From assembly GCF_003947455.1 (NCBI RefSeq), contig NZ_QHJH01000047.1, positions 1-44,675 of the forward strand: a DNA stretch of 44,675 nucleotides, given 5' to 3'. The position numbers and the translations under genes are program-made. Each line of letters starts with the position of its first letter. Positions within the stretch are counted from its first letter, which is position 1. Positions 8,996 to 17,734 of this stretch are shown piece by piece. This DNA is from Streptomyces sp. WAC 04229 (lineage in GTDB: Bacteria; Actinomycetota; Actinomycetes; Streptomycetales; Streptomycetaceae). The notes below the pieces were generated by a model that was given only the letters and a program-made list of their open reading frames with translations, had not been told where the DNA came from and searched no databases.

Positions 8996-11073
8996 TCAGG
9001 TCGTGGCCCGGTAGGCCGTCAACCGGCTGACACGCTCGACGTACACGGTGCTCCCGACGAGCCAGAGGTCTTCGCCCTCACCCACGATCAGCCGTTCCCG
9101 CCACCGGAGGTCTCCGCCGCGGGTGTCCAGCGCACTCAGGTACCCGTCGGAGTCGTGGGTGAGGACGGTGCCGTCCACCACCGTCAGGGCCGTCACCTCG
9201 TCGGCGGTCCTCTTCTTCCGCCACCGTGGCCGGCCGGTGTCCGCGTCGAAGGCGGACACGTAGGCGTCGTTCTCGAAGTACACGGTCCCGTCGACCACTT
9301 CGGGCCGGCTCGCTCCCTCTCCGAGTCTGCCGTCCCACAGCTCCCCCTCGAAGGCACGGCGCCACACCTCGTCGCCCGACTCCAGGTCGACGGCGTACAG
9401 GCTGCCGTCCACGGTGCCGAAGTATGCCTTGCCGTTCGCCACGGCGGGCAGCGTCTGCGCGTCGCTGTCGCCCTCGTAGGTCCACTTCCGCTTGCGCGTG
9501 CCGGTGTCGACGGCGATCAGCTTCCTCCCGTCGTGTACCAGGACCGTGCCACCGGACACGGTCAGACCCCGGGTCGTCCCACTGCCGAACGTGTGGTGCC
9601 ACAGCGCCTTCCCCGTCCTGGTGTCGAGGACGTAGAAGACCCCGGGCAGGTGCGCGTAGGCGGCACCGTCCTCCGCGACCGGGGCGGGGTGGAAGGAGTG
9701 GTCGTAGTACTTCCAGAGCGGCTCGCCGTTGTCCGCGTCCAGGGCGTACAGGTACCTTCCGCTCCCGTAGTACAGCTGGCCACCCGAGACCGCGGTGACC
9801 TCGACACCGTCGCCCACGATCTCCTTGAGGTAGTCCTCGTCCTCGGGGCGGATCTCCGTGAACGCCACCGGGCCGCCCCAGCGCTCCGAGCCGTCGGTCC
9901 CGGACAACGCCGTGATCTCGTGGCGGTCCTCGTTCTGGAGATAGACCGTCGCCTGCGTCGTCACGGCCGTCCGCTGGCCCTTCTCCAGGGGGCGCTCCCA
10001 GAGTTCCCCGATCTTCGAAGGTTCGGCGGGCGGTCGGTCGTCCCTGCCGGCGGCCACCTTCCACACCACGGTGCCCGTCACGGCGACGGCCACCGCGGTC
10101 GCCGTGGCGAGGACCGTCCGCAGGCGGCGGCGCCGGGGGCGCGGCGGGGCGGTGACGGCGGAGGATTGCGGCACGGTGTCCCCTGCTCCGGGCAGCGGCT
10201 CGGTGGGCACCTGCGCCCGCATCCGTGCGGCCGAGTCGGCGACCGGACCCGGCAGCCACCCGGCGCGCTCCGCGTGCCCCAGTTCGCCCAGCAGCCACGA
10301 CAGCGCGGGCCGCTCAAGCGGGTCCTTCGCCAGGCACCTGCCCACCACGTCCGTGAGCGCGGGCGCCAGGCCCCTCAGGTCGGGGTCCTGGTGGACCACA
10401 CGGTAGTTGACCGCATGGGCCGCGCCGCCGCCGAACGGGCCGACGCCCGCGGCCGCGTAGGCCAGCACCGCCACCAGCGCGAACACGTCACCTGCCGGTC
10501 CGGCCTTCTCGTGGCGCAACTGCTCGGGCGGATGAAGCCGGGGGTGCCGATGACCATGCCGGTCCCGGTGAGCGTACTGTCACCGGCCGCCGCCGCGATG
10601 CCGAAGTCGATCACCCTGGGGCCGTCCGGCGCCAGCAGGACGTTGGACGGCTTCAGGTCGCGGTGCACGAGGTCCACCGCGTGTACGGCGGTCAGCGCCT
10701 CGGCCAGGGCGGCGCCGAGACGGCGTACCGCCGGCTCGGGCCACGGCCCGTGGCGGGCCACCGCGTCCGCGAGCGACGGCCCGGGGACGTACTCGGTGGC
10801 CAGCCAGGCCGGACTGCCCTCAGGGTCGGCGTCGACCACCTCGGCGGTGAAACAGCCCGTCACCCGCCGTGCCGCCGCCACCTCACGGACGAAGCGCTGC
10901 CGGAACCGCTCGTCCCGCAGCAGTGCCTCGCGCACCACCTTGACGGCCACCGCGTGACCGCCCGGCGAACGGCCCAGATACACCCGCCCCATGCCGCCCT
11001 GGCCGAGGCGGGACAGCAGCCGGTACGGGCCCACCCGCTCCGGGTCCCCCGCGGTCAACGGTAACGACGCCAC
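8996..11073 (-). pseudogene. Ser/Thr kinase with PQQ propeller, broken by a one-base frameshift
   Basis: Paralogue of the kinase at 6681-8948 with the same order: kinase domain, transmembrane helix, propeller. From GTG 11073 (GGGGAGGG just upstream) the reading frame is good through HRDLKPSN, DFG and GTPGFI, then shifts. The rest of the domain (PEQLRHEKAGPAGDVFAL onward, to stop at 8996) continues in another frame. Restoring one base between 10530 and 10531 makes a 692-residue protein resembling GSPGYLPPEQL of its neighbour. With the shift the product ends near codon 260, without the propeller. Either a real recent inactivation, a sequencing error, or less likely programmed frameshifting. Confidence 0.85.
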
Positions 11074-11216
11074 CGGCCCTCCCCGTCCGGCCCGTCGCCT
11101 CAACGGGCCCTCCCTGCACCGGACTCCGGGTAACACCTCCACGGTTCCCGCTCGGCACACCGGCCACCCCGGTACGGCGGACTCTCCCCGGAAACCTCAC
11201 GTCTCCGGACGGCACA

Positions 11217-11262
11217 CGAAAGGCCGGTCCCGATGACCTGGGTCACGGGAACCGGCCTTTCG
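11217..11262 (-). terminator. Terminator hairpin after ccsB
   Basis: Twelve-bp perfect outer stem (11217-11228 with 11251-11262), extended inward by CCCG/CGGG and TGACC/GGTCA with a one-base bulge. It lies just after the ccsB stop at 11274 and closes the cytochrome c maturation operon. Confidence 0.8.
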
Positions 11263-11273
11263 CGGCGCCTCGG

Positions 11274-12398
11274 TCAGAAGCCCACCGACTGGAGGGTGCC
11301 CAGGCCCACGTCCGCGTAGGAGTGCTTGCCGGAGACGAAGATGTTGACGCCGTAGTAGTTGAACAGCCAGCATCCGAAGGCGATCAGGGCCAGGTAGGCG
11401 GCCTTGCGGCCCTTCCAGCCGGCGGTGGCGCGGGCGTGCAGGTAGCCGGCGTAGGCGACCCAGGTGATGAAGGACCAGGTCTCCTTGGGGTCCCAGCCCC
11501 AGTAGCGGCCCCAGGCGTCGCCCGCCCAGATGGCGCCCGCGATGATCGTGAACGTCCACAGCGGGAAGACGGCGGCGTTGACGCGGTAGGCGAACTTGTC
11601 GAGGGAGGCGGCGGAGGGCAGCCGGTCCAGGACCGAGTCGGCGAAGCGGCCGGGCGTGCCGCCGGAGGCGAGCTTGTTCTCGAACGAGTCCTTGAAGAGG
11701 TACAGGATCGTCGAGACCGCGCCCACGTAGAAGACCGCGCCGCAGAAGATCGCCGTGGAGACGTGGATGTACAGCCAGTACGAGTGCAGGGCCGGGACGA
11801 GCTGGTCGCTGGCGGTGTAGAGGACCGTGACCGCGAGGCCGAGGTCGAGCAGGACCGTGGTGATCAGGGGCAGGCCCAGCCAGCGGACGTTCTTCTTCAG
11901 GGCGAGCAGCGCCAGGTACACGCCGGTGGCGACCGTCGTGAACGTGATGTTGAACTCGTACATGTTGCCCCACGGCGCCCGCTGCACCGACAGCGCGCGG
12001 GTGAGGACGCCGCCCGCCTCGATCGCGAAGGCGAGGAGGGTGAGCGAGATGGCGATCCGCCCGTACAGGTCGCCCTGCACGGTGCCGCCGTGCGCGCCGG
12101 GCCCGTCGGGCACGTCGCGGGAGCCGGAGGCGGCGCGGACGACGACCTCGGGGCGTTCCAGTACGGCGGTGCCGCCGGCCTTGTTCACGGTGACGGCCGG
12201 CCCGCCCTTGGCCGTGGCCGCCTTGGTGGTGTCCGTGGCGGTCAGCGCGGCGGCGGTACGGCCGACCTTGCTGCGGCTGCCGAAGAGCCACTCGGCGATG
12301 TACGCGAAGAAGGCCAGGGTGTAGACGGCCATCGACGAGTAGATCAGCGTGTTGCTGACGTTCGCCAGATTCTCGTTGGTCGCGGCGGCGAGATTCAC
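11274..12398 (-). CDS. ccsB: Cytochrome c biogenesis protein CcsB/CcsA (heme handling)
   Basis: 374-residue multi-pass membrane protein of System II cytochrome c maturation; with ResB it moves heme across the membrane and attaches it to apocytochromes. The tryptophan-rich heme-binding motif WGRYWGWDPKE is plain near the C-terminal third, with conserved His residues (SYWLYIHVSTAIF, KHSY) nearby. An Ala/Gly/Thr-rich cytoplasmic loop (about residues 45-105) follows the first helix. Its ATG overlaps the resB stop (ATGA). Heme supply may connect functionally with hemL downstream in the window. Confidence 0.95.
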   Translation of the reverse strand: MNLAAATNENLANVSNTLIYSSMAVYTLAFFAYIAEWLFGSRSKVGRTAAALTATDTTKAATAKGGPAVTVNKAGGTAVLERPEVVVRAASGSRDVPDGPGAHGGTVQGDLYGRIAISLTLLAFAIEAGGVLTRALSVQRAPWGNMYEFNITFTTVATGVYLALLALKKNVRWLGLPLITTVLLDLGLAVTVLYTASDQLVPALHSYWLYIHVSTAIFCGAVFYVGAVSTILYLFKDSFENKLASGGTPGRFADSVLDRLPSAASLDKFAYRVNAAVFPLWTFTIIAGAIWAGDAWGRYWGWDPKETWSFITWVAYAGYLHARATAGWKGRKAAYLALIAFGCWLFNYYGVNIFVSGKHSYADVGLGTLQSVGF

Positions 12399-14122
12399 TT
12401 CTCAGCCCCTTCGGCAGGTACGGCGTGGGTGTCGGTGGAGTCCGGGGAATCGGGGGTGTCGTCGTCGTTCTGCGGCGCGTCCGGTGCCCGGTCGTAGAGG
12501 ACCCCGGCCAGGTCGCCCAGTTCCTCGGGGACCTTCGCGGACTCGCTGCGGCCGAGGCCCGCCATCTCGACGACCGTGACGCCGTCGGCGCCGCGCACGG
12601 CCCGCACCCAGACGCGGCGGCGCTGGATGAACAGGGAGCCCGCCAGGCCGAGGATGGCGACGACGGCGCCGCCGAGCGCCCAGCCGCTGCCGGGCTGCTG
12701 TGTGACCTGGAAGCCGGCCCACTCGTGGATGCCGTTGAAGGTGACCGAGCCGGCGCCGTTCGGGAGGGTCATGGTCTCGCCGACCTTCAGCTGCTTCTTG
12801 AACAGCTTGCCGTCGGAGCCCTTGAACTCCTTCAGGTTGGTCTTGTCGAGCTGGTAGATGCTCTGCGGGAAGCCCGCGTCGACGCCGAGGTCGCCGTGGT
12901 AGGCGGAGAGCGCGAGCATCGGGTTGATCAGCGCCGGGAAGGTGGAGAGCATCGTGCTGCCCTTGCCGCCGTACGTCGGCAGGAAGAACGCGTTGAAGCC
13001 GAGCTGCTCCTTGACGCCCTTCGCGTTGCGGTAGCCGTCCATGACCTTGATGGCGCCGGAGGACGTGACGTTGGAGTCCAGCGGCAGCAGGGCCACGGCC
13101 TGCTTGTCCATCACGACGTCGCCCTTGGCGTCCTTGACGGTGACGACGGGGGCGTAGCCGTGGCTGACGAGGTAGACCTTGGAGCCCTCGATCTCCAGCG
13201 GCTTGTTGACCTTGATGGTCTTGGTCTTCTCGGCGCCGTCCGCGCCCTCGCTGTAGGTGACGTGGGCCTCGTAGATCCGCGGGGTGCCGCGGTTGGGGCC
13301 GGTCGGCTCGTAGGTGCCGCGGAAGTTCTTCAGCGAGAAGCTGAACGGGTCGAGCTGGTCCTGGTCGAAGAGGTTCCCGGACTTGAAGTCGTCGTACTGG
13401 GTGAGGGTGTTGGCGAAGCCGTCGCCCTCCAGGATCAGCTTGTTGCCCTCGTACTTGAACAGCTGGCCCCACGCGAAGGCGATCAGCATCACGATCAGCG
13501 CGATGTGGAAGGCGAGGTTGCCGACCTCCCGCAGGTAGCCCTTCTCGGCCGCGACGGCGTCGCCGACGGCGTGCGCGCGGAAGCGGCGCTTCTTCAGCAG
13601 CGTCAGCGCGGCCTCGCGGACCTCCTCGGGCTCGGCCCCGGTGCGCCAGCTGGTGTAGGCGGGCAGCCGGTCCAGGCGGCGGGGGGCGCCGGGCGGGCGG
13701 CCGCGGAGCTGGCCGACGAACTGCCAGGTGCGCGGGACGATGCAGCCGATGAGGGAGACGAACAGCAGGATGTAGATCGCGGAGAACCACACCGAGCTGT
13801 AGACGTGGAAGAGGCCGAGCTTGTCGTAGACCGGCGCCAGGATGTCGTGGTTCTGGCGGAACTCCTCGACCTTCATCGCGTCGACGCCGTCCTGCGGGAT
13901 CAGCGACCCGGGGATCGCGCCCAGGGAGAGCAGCAGGAGCAGCAGCAGCGCGACGCGCATCGAGGTGAGCTGGCGCCAGAACCAGCGGGCCCAGCCGATC
14001 ACGCCGAGCGAGGGGAGGTTCGGGGCCTCCTCCTTCGGCGCGGTGGAGAGCTGGGAGCCGGCGGCGCCGAGGTCTCCGTCCTCGGTGGCTGTCGGGGTCT
14101 CGCCCGTTGTCGTCTTGCTCAT
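12395..14122 (-). CDS. resB: Cytochrome c biogenesis protein ResB/Ccs1
   Basis: 575-residue partner of CcsB in the System II synthase. Seen: an N-terminal Glu/Ala/Thr-rich cytoplasmic tail, a transmembrane helix with a long leucine run (RVALLLLLLLSLGAIPGSL), more helices (IYILLFVSLIGCIVPRTW; IALIVMLIAFAW), a large extracytoplasmic domain and a last helix near residue 500 (GGAVVAILGLAGSLFI). It is three nt downstream of ccdA and translationally coupled to ccsB, as in other actinobacteria. Confidence 0.95.
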   Translation of the reverse strand: MSKTTTGETPTATEDGDLGAAGSQLSTAPKEEAPNLPSLGVIGWARWFWRQLTSMRVALLLLLLLSLGAIPGSLIPQDGVDAMKVEEFRQNHDILAPVYDKLGLFHVYSSVWFSAIYILLFVSLIGCIVPRTWQFVGQLRGRPPGAPRRLDRLPAYTSWRTGAEPEEVREAALTLLKKRRFRAHAVGDAVAAEKGYLREVGNLAFHIALIVMLIAFAWGQLFKYEGNKLILEGDGFANTLTQYDDFKSGNLFDQDQLDPFSFSLKNFRGTYEPTGPNRGTPRIYEAHVTYSEGADGAEKTKTIKVNKPLEIEGSKVYLVSHGYAPVVTVKDAKGDVVMDKQAVALLPLDSNVTSSGAIKVMDGYRNAKGVKEQLGFNAFFLPTYGGKGSTMLSTFPALINPMLALSAYHGDLGVDAGFPQSIYQLDKTNLKEFKGSDGKLFKKQLKVGETMTLPNGAGSVTFNGIHEWAGFQVTQQPGSGWALGGAVVAILGLAGSLFIQRRRVWVRAVRGADGVTVVEMAGLGRSESAKVPEELGDLAGVLYDRAPDAPQNDDDTPDSPDSTDTHAVPAEGAEK

Positions 14123-14125
14123 CGG

Positions 14126-14896
14126 TCAGATCCCCACAGTGAAGCCGTTGGACCAGGTCTGCATGTCCTGCACGATGGTGTCCCACGCGCCGGTGACCAG
14201 CAGCAGGCCGGTCGCGATCATCATGACGCCGCCCACGCGCATCACCCAGACGTAGTGCCGCTTGATCCAGCCGAAGGCGCCGAGCGCCTTGCGGAAGGCG
14301 ACCGCGGCGAGGACGAAGGGGACGCCGAGGCCGAGGCAGTAGGCGACGGTCAGTATCGCGCCGCGGCCGGCGGTGCCCTGGTCGGCGGAGAGCGCGAGTA
14401 CGGAGGCGAGGGTCGGGCCGATGCAGGGGGTCCAGCCGATGCCGAACAGGGCACCGAGTACCGGGGCGCCGACCAGGCCGTTCACGGGCTTCTTGTGGAA
14501 GCGGAACTCGCGCTGGGTGAGCCAGGGCATCAGGCCCATGAAGAAGACGCCCATGAGGATCATGAAGACGCCCAGCACCTTGCTCAGCACGCCCCGGTTC
14601 TCCTGGAGCGTGTCGCCGAAGTAGCCGAACAGTGCCCCGCTGGAGACGAAGACGGCGGTGAAGCCGAGGACGAAGAGGGAGGCGCCGGCCACCATCCGGC
14701 CGCGCCGGGCGTCGCCGAGGTCGCTGCCGGTGACCCCGGTCACGTAGGAGAGGTAGCCGGGGACCAGGGGCAGCACGCAGGGCGAGAAGAAGGAGACGAG
14801 GCCGCCGAGCAGGGCGATGGGGAGGGCCACGAGGAGGGCGCCGTTGAGCACCGTGCCGTTGTAGCCCTCGGCGGCCAGCGTGGTCACTGCGGACAC
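14126..14896 (-). CDS. ccdA: CcdA-type thiol-disulfide transporter
   Basis: 256-residue, about six-helix membrane protein of the DsbD/CcdA family. It passes electrons across the membrane to the thioredoxin-like lipoprotein encoded one nt upstream, keeping apocytochrome CXXCH cysteines reduced. The two redox cysteines are in SPCVLPLVPGYLSYV and GWTPCIGPTL. GTG 14896 is the start. Location and length are normal for System II operons. Confidence 0.94.
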   Translation of the reverse strand: MSAVTTLAAEGYNGTVLNGALLVALPIALLGGLVSFFSPCVLPLVPGYLSYVTGVTGSDLGDARRGRMVAGASLFVLGFTAVFVSSGALFGYFGDTLQENRGVLSKVLGVFMILMGVFFMGLMPWLTQREFRFHKKPVNGLVGAPVLGALFGIGWTPCIGPTLASVLALSADQGTAGRGAILTVAYCLGLGVPFVLAAVAFRKALGAFGWIKRHYVWVMRVGGVMMIATGLLLVTGAWDTIVQDMQTWSNGFTVGI

Positions 14897-14897
14897 G

Positions 14898-15557
14898 TCA
14901 CTTCTCCGACTTGCCGGAGCCGGCGGATCCGTCGGTGAGGAACGGGTCGAGCATCTTGCGCAGCTTCTCCTCGCTGAGCGCCTGGAGGGTGCGCGCGGCG
15001 ACCTTGCCCTCCCGGTCGATGACGAGCGTCGAGGGGATGGCCTGCGGGTTGAGGGTGCCCTTCTCGAAGCGGAGCATCAGCTTGCCGGTCGGGTCGTACA
15101 GGCTCGGGTAGGTGATCCCGTAGTCCTTCTCGAAGGCGCGGGCCGGCCCGGTGGAGGTGTCGCGGGTGTTGATGCCGACGAACTGGACGCCCTGGTCCTT
15201 GGTGTCCTTGTAGACCGTCTCCAGGTTCTTGGCCTCGGCGCGGCAGGGCCCGCACCAGGAGCCCCAGACGTTGAGGACGACGAGCTTGCCCTTGAAGTCG
15301 GCGACGTCGACCTGTCCGCCGTCGACGGTCTTGCCGGACAGCTCGGGGGCGTCGGCGCGCTCACCCTTCTCGGCGGTGGCGATGCCGTCCGAGCCGGTGA
15401 TGAAGCCCGTCTGGCCGCCGCCGCCCGAGGTGCCGCCGGAGCTGCACGCGGACACGAGCAGCGCCGCGGCGGCGGCGCCGACGGCAAGGACGGCGCGCCC
15501 TCTCAGGCGGGCGGCGGTGCGGTTCGAGCGCAGGGGGGCGCGGCTGGCGGCACTCAT
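14898..15557 (-). CDS. resA: TlpA/ResA-like thioredoxin-fold lipoprotein
   Basis: 219-residue exported thiol-disulfide reductase. It has an N-terminal signal with lipobox LVSAC (Cys38) and active site WCGPC at 101-105 within the strand-helix context VVLNVWGSWCGPCRAEAKNL, with cis-Pro in NPQAIPSTLVIDREG. It is the first gene of the resA-ccdA-resB-ccsB operon. Reduced by CcdA, it would reduce apocytochrome c thiols before heme attachment. Confidence 0.94.
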   Translation of the reverse strand: MSAASRAPLRSNRTAARLRGRAVLAVGAAAAALLVSACSSGGTSGGGGQTGFITGSDGIATAEKGERADAPELSGKTVDGGQVDVADFKGKLVVLNVWGSWCGPCRAEAKNLETVYKDTKDQGVQFVGINTRDTSTGPARAFEKDYGITYPSLYDPTGKLMLRFEKGTLNPQAIPSTLVIDREGKVAARTLQALSEEKLRKMLDPFLTDGSAGSGKSEK

Positions 15558-15623
15558 GTGAAAAGTTTCGCATGTCCGTTCCGAGGATCTTGCGCACCCC
15601 CCTTACGGCCGGAAACCCGCATT

Positions 15624-16922
15624 TCAGGCGGCGTTCGAGGGTGCTCCCGAAGTGGCCGGCGCGTCCTTGAGGAAGGCGTTCCAGCCACCGGCCGGCCGCT
15701 GCCCCACCTCGACGGTGCGCAGCTTGGCCAGCACCTCCGGCTTCTGCGCGTCCATCCAGTCGGTGAACTGGCGGAAGGAGACGAGCCGGATGTCCTCGCC
15801 CTTCTCCCTCTCCCGCGCGACGTGCTTGAGGACGTTCTCGACGGCGTCCATGTAGATGCCGCCGTTCCACTCCTCGAAGTGGTTGCCTATGAAGAAGGGT
15901 GCCCGATTCGCCTCGTACGCCCGTTTGAAGCCGGATATGTACGCGTTGGTGGCCTGTTCGCGCCAGCCCGGGTAGTTGTGGGCGGGGGCCTTGGTGGAGT
16001 TGACCGACTGGTTGGCGAGGATGTTGTAGTCCATCGAGAGGACCTCGAAGGAGTGCCCGGGGAACGGTATCTGCTGCAGCGGGAAGTCCCAGACGCCGTC
16101 CTTCTTCGCCGGCCACACCTGGCGGCCGCCGGGCGAGGAGGCGTCGTAGCGCCAGCCCAGCTCGCGGGCGGTGGGCAGCAGGTCGTCCTGGCCGAGCAGG
16201 CAGGGCGTGCGGCCGCCGACGAGTTCCTTGTCGTAGTCGAAGGGCAGGGACGGCAGGTCGGTCCAGCCGCTGTTGGTCCGCCACTCCTTGACGAAGGACT
16301 TGGCCTGGTCGATCTCGCTGCGCCACTGCGCGGACGTCCAGTTGCCGACCGAGCCGCCGCCACCGCAGAAGTGGCCGTTGAAGTGGGTGCCTATCTCGTG
16401 GCCGTCCAGCCAGGCCCGGCGGACGTTCTTCAGCGTGTCCTTGATGTGGGCGTCGGTGAGGTAGCCGATGTCGGAGGCGCCGCGCGGGTTGTTCGGCGGG
16501 TCGTAGAGGCGCTTCTTCGACTCGGGCAGCAGGTACAGGCCCGAGAGGAAGAACGTCATGTGCGCGCCGTGCTCCTGCGCGAGGTCGAGGAAGCGCGGGA
16601 AGAGCCCGTTGCCGACCTCGCCGGCACCGTCCCAGGAGAACACGACGAACTGCGGAGGCGTCTGCCCGGGCTCCAACGGCACCGGCGCGTCCGGCTGGTG
16701 CGGCTGCTTGCCGGTGTACGCCGTGGAGCCGTCGCCGATCGGCTTCGCCGGGGCCTCGCCGCTGCCGGAGGGCGAGGGCTCGCCGGAGTCACCGGCCTGG
16801 TGCGAGCCGGCCGACGACTGGTGGGAACCGGAGCCGCAGCCCGCGAGCCCGACGGCCGCCGCGGCGCCGGCGCCGAGTCCGAGCATCCCCCTGCGGGTGA
16901 GAGTGCGGTTGGAAGTGCGCAT
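15624..16922 (-). CDS. Polysaccharide deacetylase-like lipoprotein
   Basis: 432-residue exported protein. N-terminus has Arg-Arg (10-11) and lipobox LAGC (Cys29), so export as a lipoprotein, possibly by Tat. A Ser/Gly/Pro-rich linker precedes a NodB-like domain: FSWDGAGE (Asp98) stands where TFDDG is usual, and HFNGH (His180, His184) matches the metal-binding HxxxH motif. It probably hydrolyses N-acetyl groups of a cell-surface glycan, or is a degenerate relative. Conserved next to hemL and the ccs genes in Streptomyces as I recall. A long inverted repeat lies directly before its start. Confidence 0.82.
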   Translation of the reverse strand: MRTSNRTLTRRGMLGLGAGAAAAVGLAGCGSGSHQSSAGSHQAGDSGEPSPSGSGEAPAKPIGDGSTAYTGKQPHQPDAPVPLEPGQTPPQFVVFSWDGAGEVGNGLFPRFLDLAQEHGAHMTFFLSGLYLLPESKKRLYDPPNNPRGASDIGYLTDAHIKDTLKNVRRAWLDGHEIGTHFNGHFCGGGGSVGNWTSAQWRSEIDQAKSFVKEWRTNSGWTDLPSLPFDYDKELVGGRTPCLLGQDDLLPTARELGWRYDASSPGGRQVWPAKKDGVWDFPLQQIPFPGHSFEVLSMDYNILANQSVNSTKAPAHNYPGWREQATNAYISGFKRAYEANRAPFFIGNHFEEWNGGIYMDAVENVLKHVAREREKGEDIRLVSFRQFTDWMDAQKPEVLAKLRTVEVGQRPAGGWNAFLKDAPATSGAPSNAA

Positions 16923-16928
16923 CGCAAC

Positions 16929-16981
16929 CTCGTTCGTCGCGTCCTTGGGTGGTCACTGGGCAAGAGGACGCGACGAACGAG
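16929..16981 (-). promoter_or_regulatory. 16-bp perfect inverted repeat abutting the ribosome-binding site
   Basis: Arms 16929-16944 and 16966-16981 pair perfectly around a 21-nt loop, seven nt before the deacetylase ATG at 16922. In the transcript the downstream arm ends in GAG, which with the next G forms the likely Shine-Dalgarno GAGG, so folding would hide it. It could also terminate transcription from the phosphatase gene that ends at 17045, or be a protein operator. No U-run follows. Confidence 0.6.
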
Positions 16982-17044
16982 CGGGTTCCGGAAATGTGTG
17001 CGGGTTCGGTAACAGGTGTCACACCCCGCGGGGTCGTACGGCTC

Positions 17045-17734
17045 TCAGGCCCCGTACGCCTTGCCCTGCCCCTTCACCGGCTTGGCGCCCGCGAGGAGGT
17101 GGGCCGGGACGAGGTCGCGGGCGGGTTCGGTGTAGCCGACGGAGACGATCCGGTCGCCCCGGTACGTGAACGTCGTCAGGGACGCCAGCGTGCACTGCCG
17201 CCTGCGCGGGTCGTGCCACAGCCGCCGCCGCTCGACGTACGAGCGCAGGATCCAGATCGGCAGCTGGTGGCTGACGATCACCGCCTCGTGACCGCGAGCC
17301 TTGTCGCGGGCCGCGTCCAGCGCGCCCTTCATCCGGACGACCTGGTCGACGTACGGCTCGCCCCAGGACGGCCGGAACGGGTTGACCACGTGCTTCCAGT
17401 TGCCGGGCCGGCGCAGCGCACCGTCCCCGATGCCGAAGGTCTTGCCCTGGAAGACGTTGCCTGCCTCGATGAGCCGCGTGTCGGTGTCGAGGTCGACGCC
17501 GTGCGACTTGGCGATCGGGGTCGCCGTCTCCTGCGCCCGCTCCAGCGGGGAGGCCACGACGTACGTCACGTCGCGGGGGGCGAGGTGCTCGGCGACCCGG
17601 TCGGCCATGCGCCGGCCCAGCTCGGAGAGGTGGTAGCCGGGCAGCCGTCCGTAGAGGACGCCGGTGGGGTTCTCGACCTCGCCGTGCCGCATCACGTGGA
17701 CGACGGTCAGCTCCGCCTTGTCGTCGTTGCTCAT
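17045..17734 (-). CDS. Histidine phosphatase family protein (phosphoglycerate mutase-like)
   Basis: 229-residue protein of the RHG family. The phospho-acceptor motif is [10 protein letters not shown] (His17), with [11 protein letters not shown] and a second catalytic His in [13 protein letters not shown] 17734 overlaps the hemL stop (ATGA), so it is translated with hemL. Substrate is not predictable from sequence; the family includes mutases and phosphatases of small molecules. Confidence 0.9.
   Translation of the reverse strand: MSNDDKAELTVVHVMRHGEVENPTGVLYGRLPGYHLSELGRRMADRVAEHLAPRDVTYVVASPLERAQETATPIAKSHGVDLDTDTRLIEAGNVFQGKTFGIGDGALRRPGNWKHVVNPFRPSWGEPYVDQVVRMKGALDAARDKARGHEAVIVSHQLPIWILRSYVERRRLWHDPRRRQCTLASLTTFTYRGDRIVSVGYTEPARDLVPAHLLAGAKPVKGQGKAYGA

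Noticed and set aside
11247..11269. GGGAAC at 11247 and similar GGGAAC hexamers near 16059, 18207, 20249, 26224, 31041 and 35763
   Set aside because: None has CGACTG at a 17-nt spacing and most are inside genes, so they are background occurrences.
12425..14938. Very long open frame (837 codons) on the plus strand across resB and ccdA
   Set aside because: Antisense shadow caused by high G/C third positions. The opposite strand has clear ResB and CcdA motifs; the plus product is a Gly/Ala/Glu-rich sequence without any domain.
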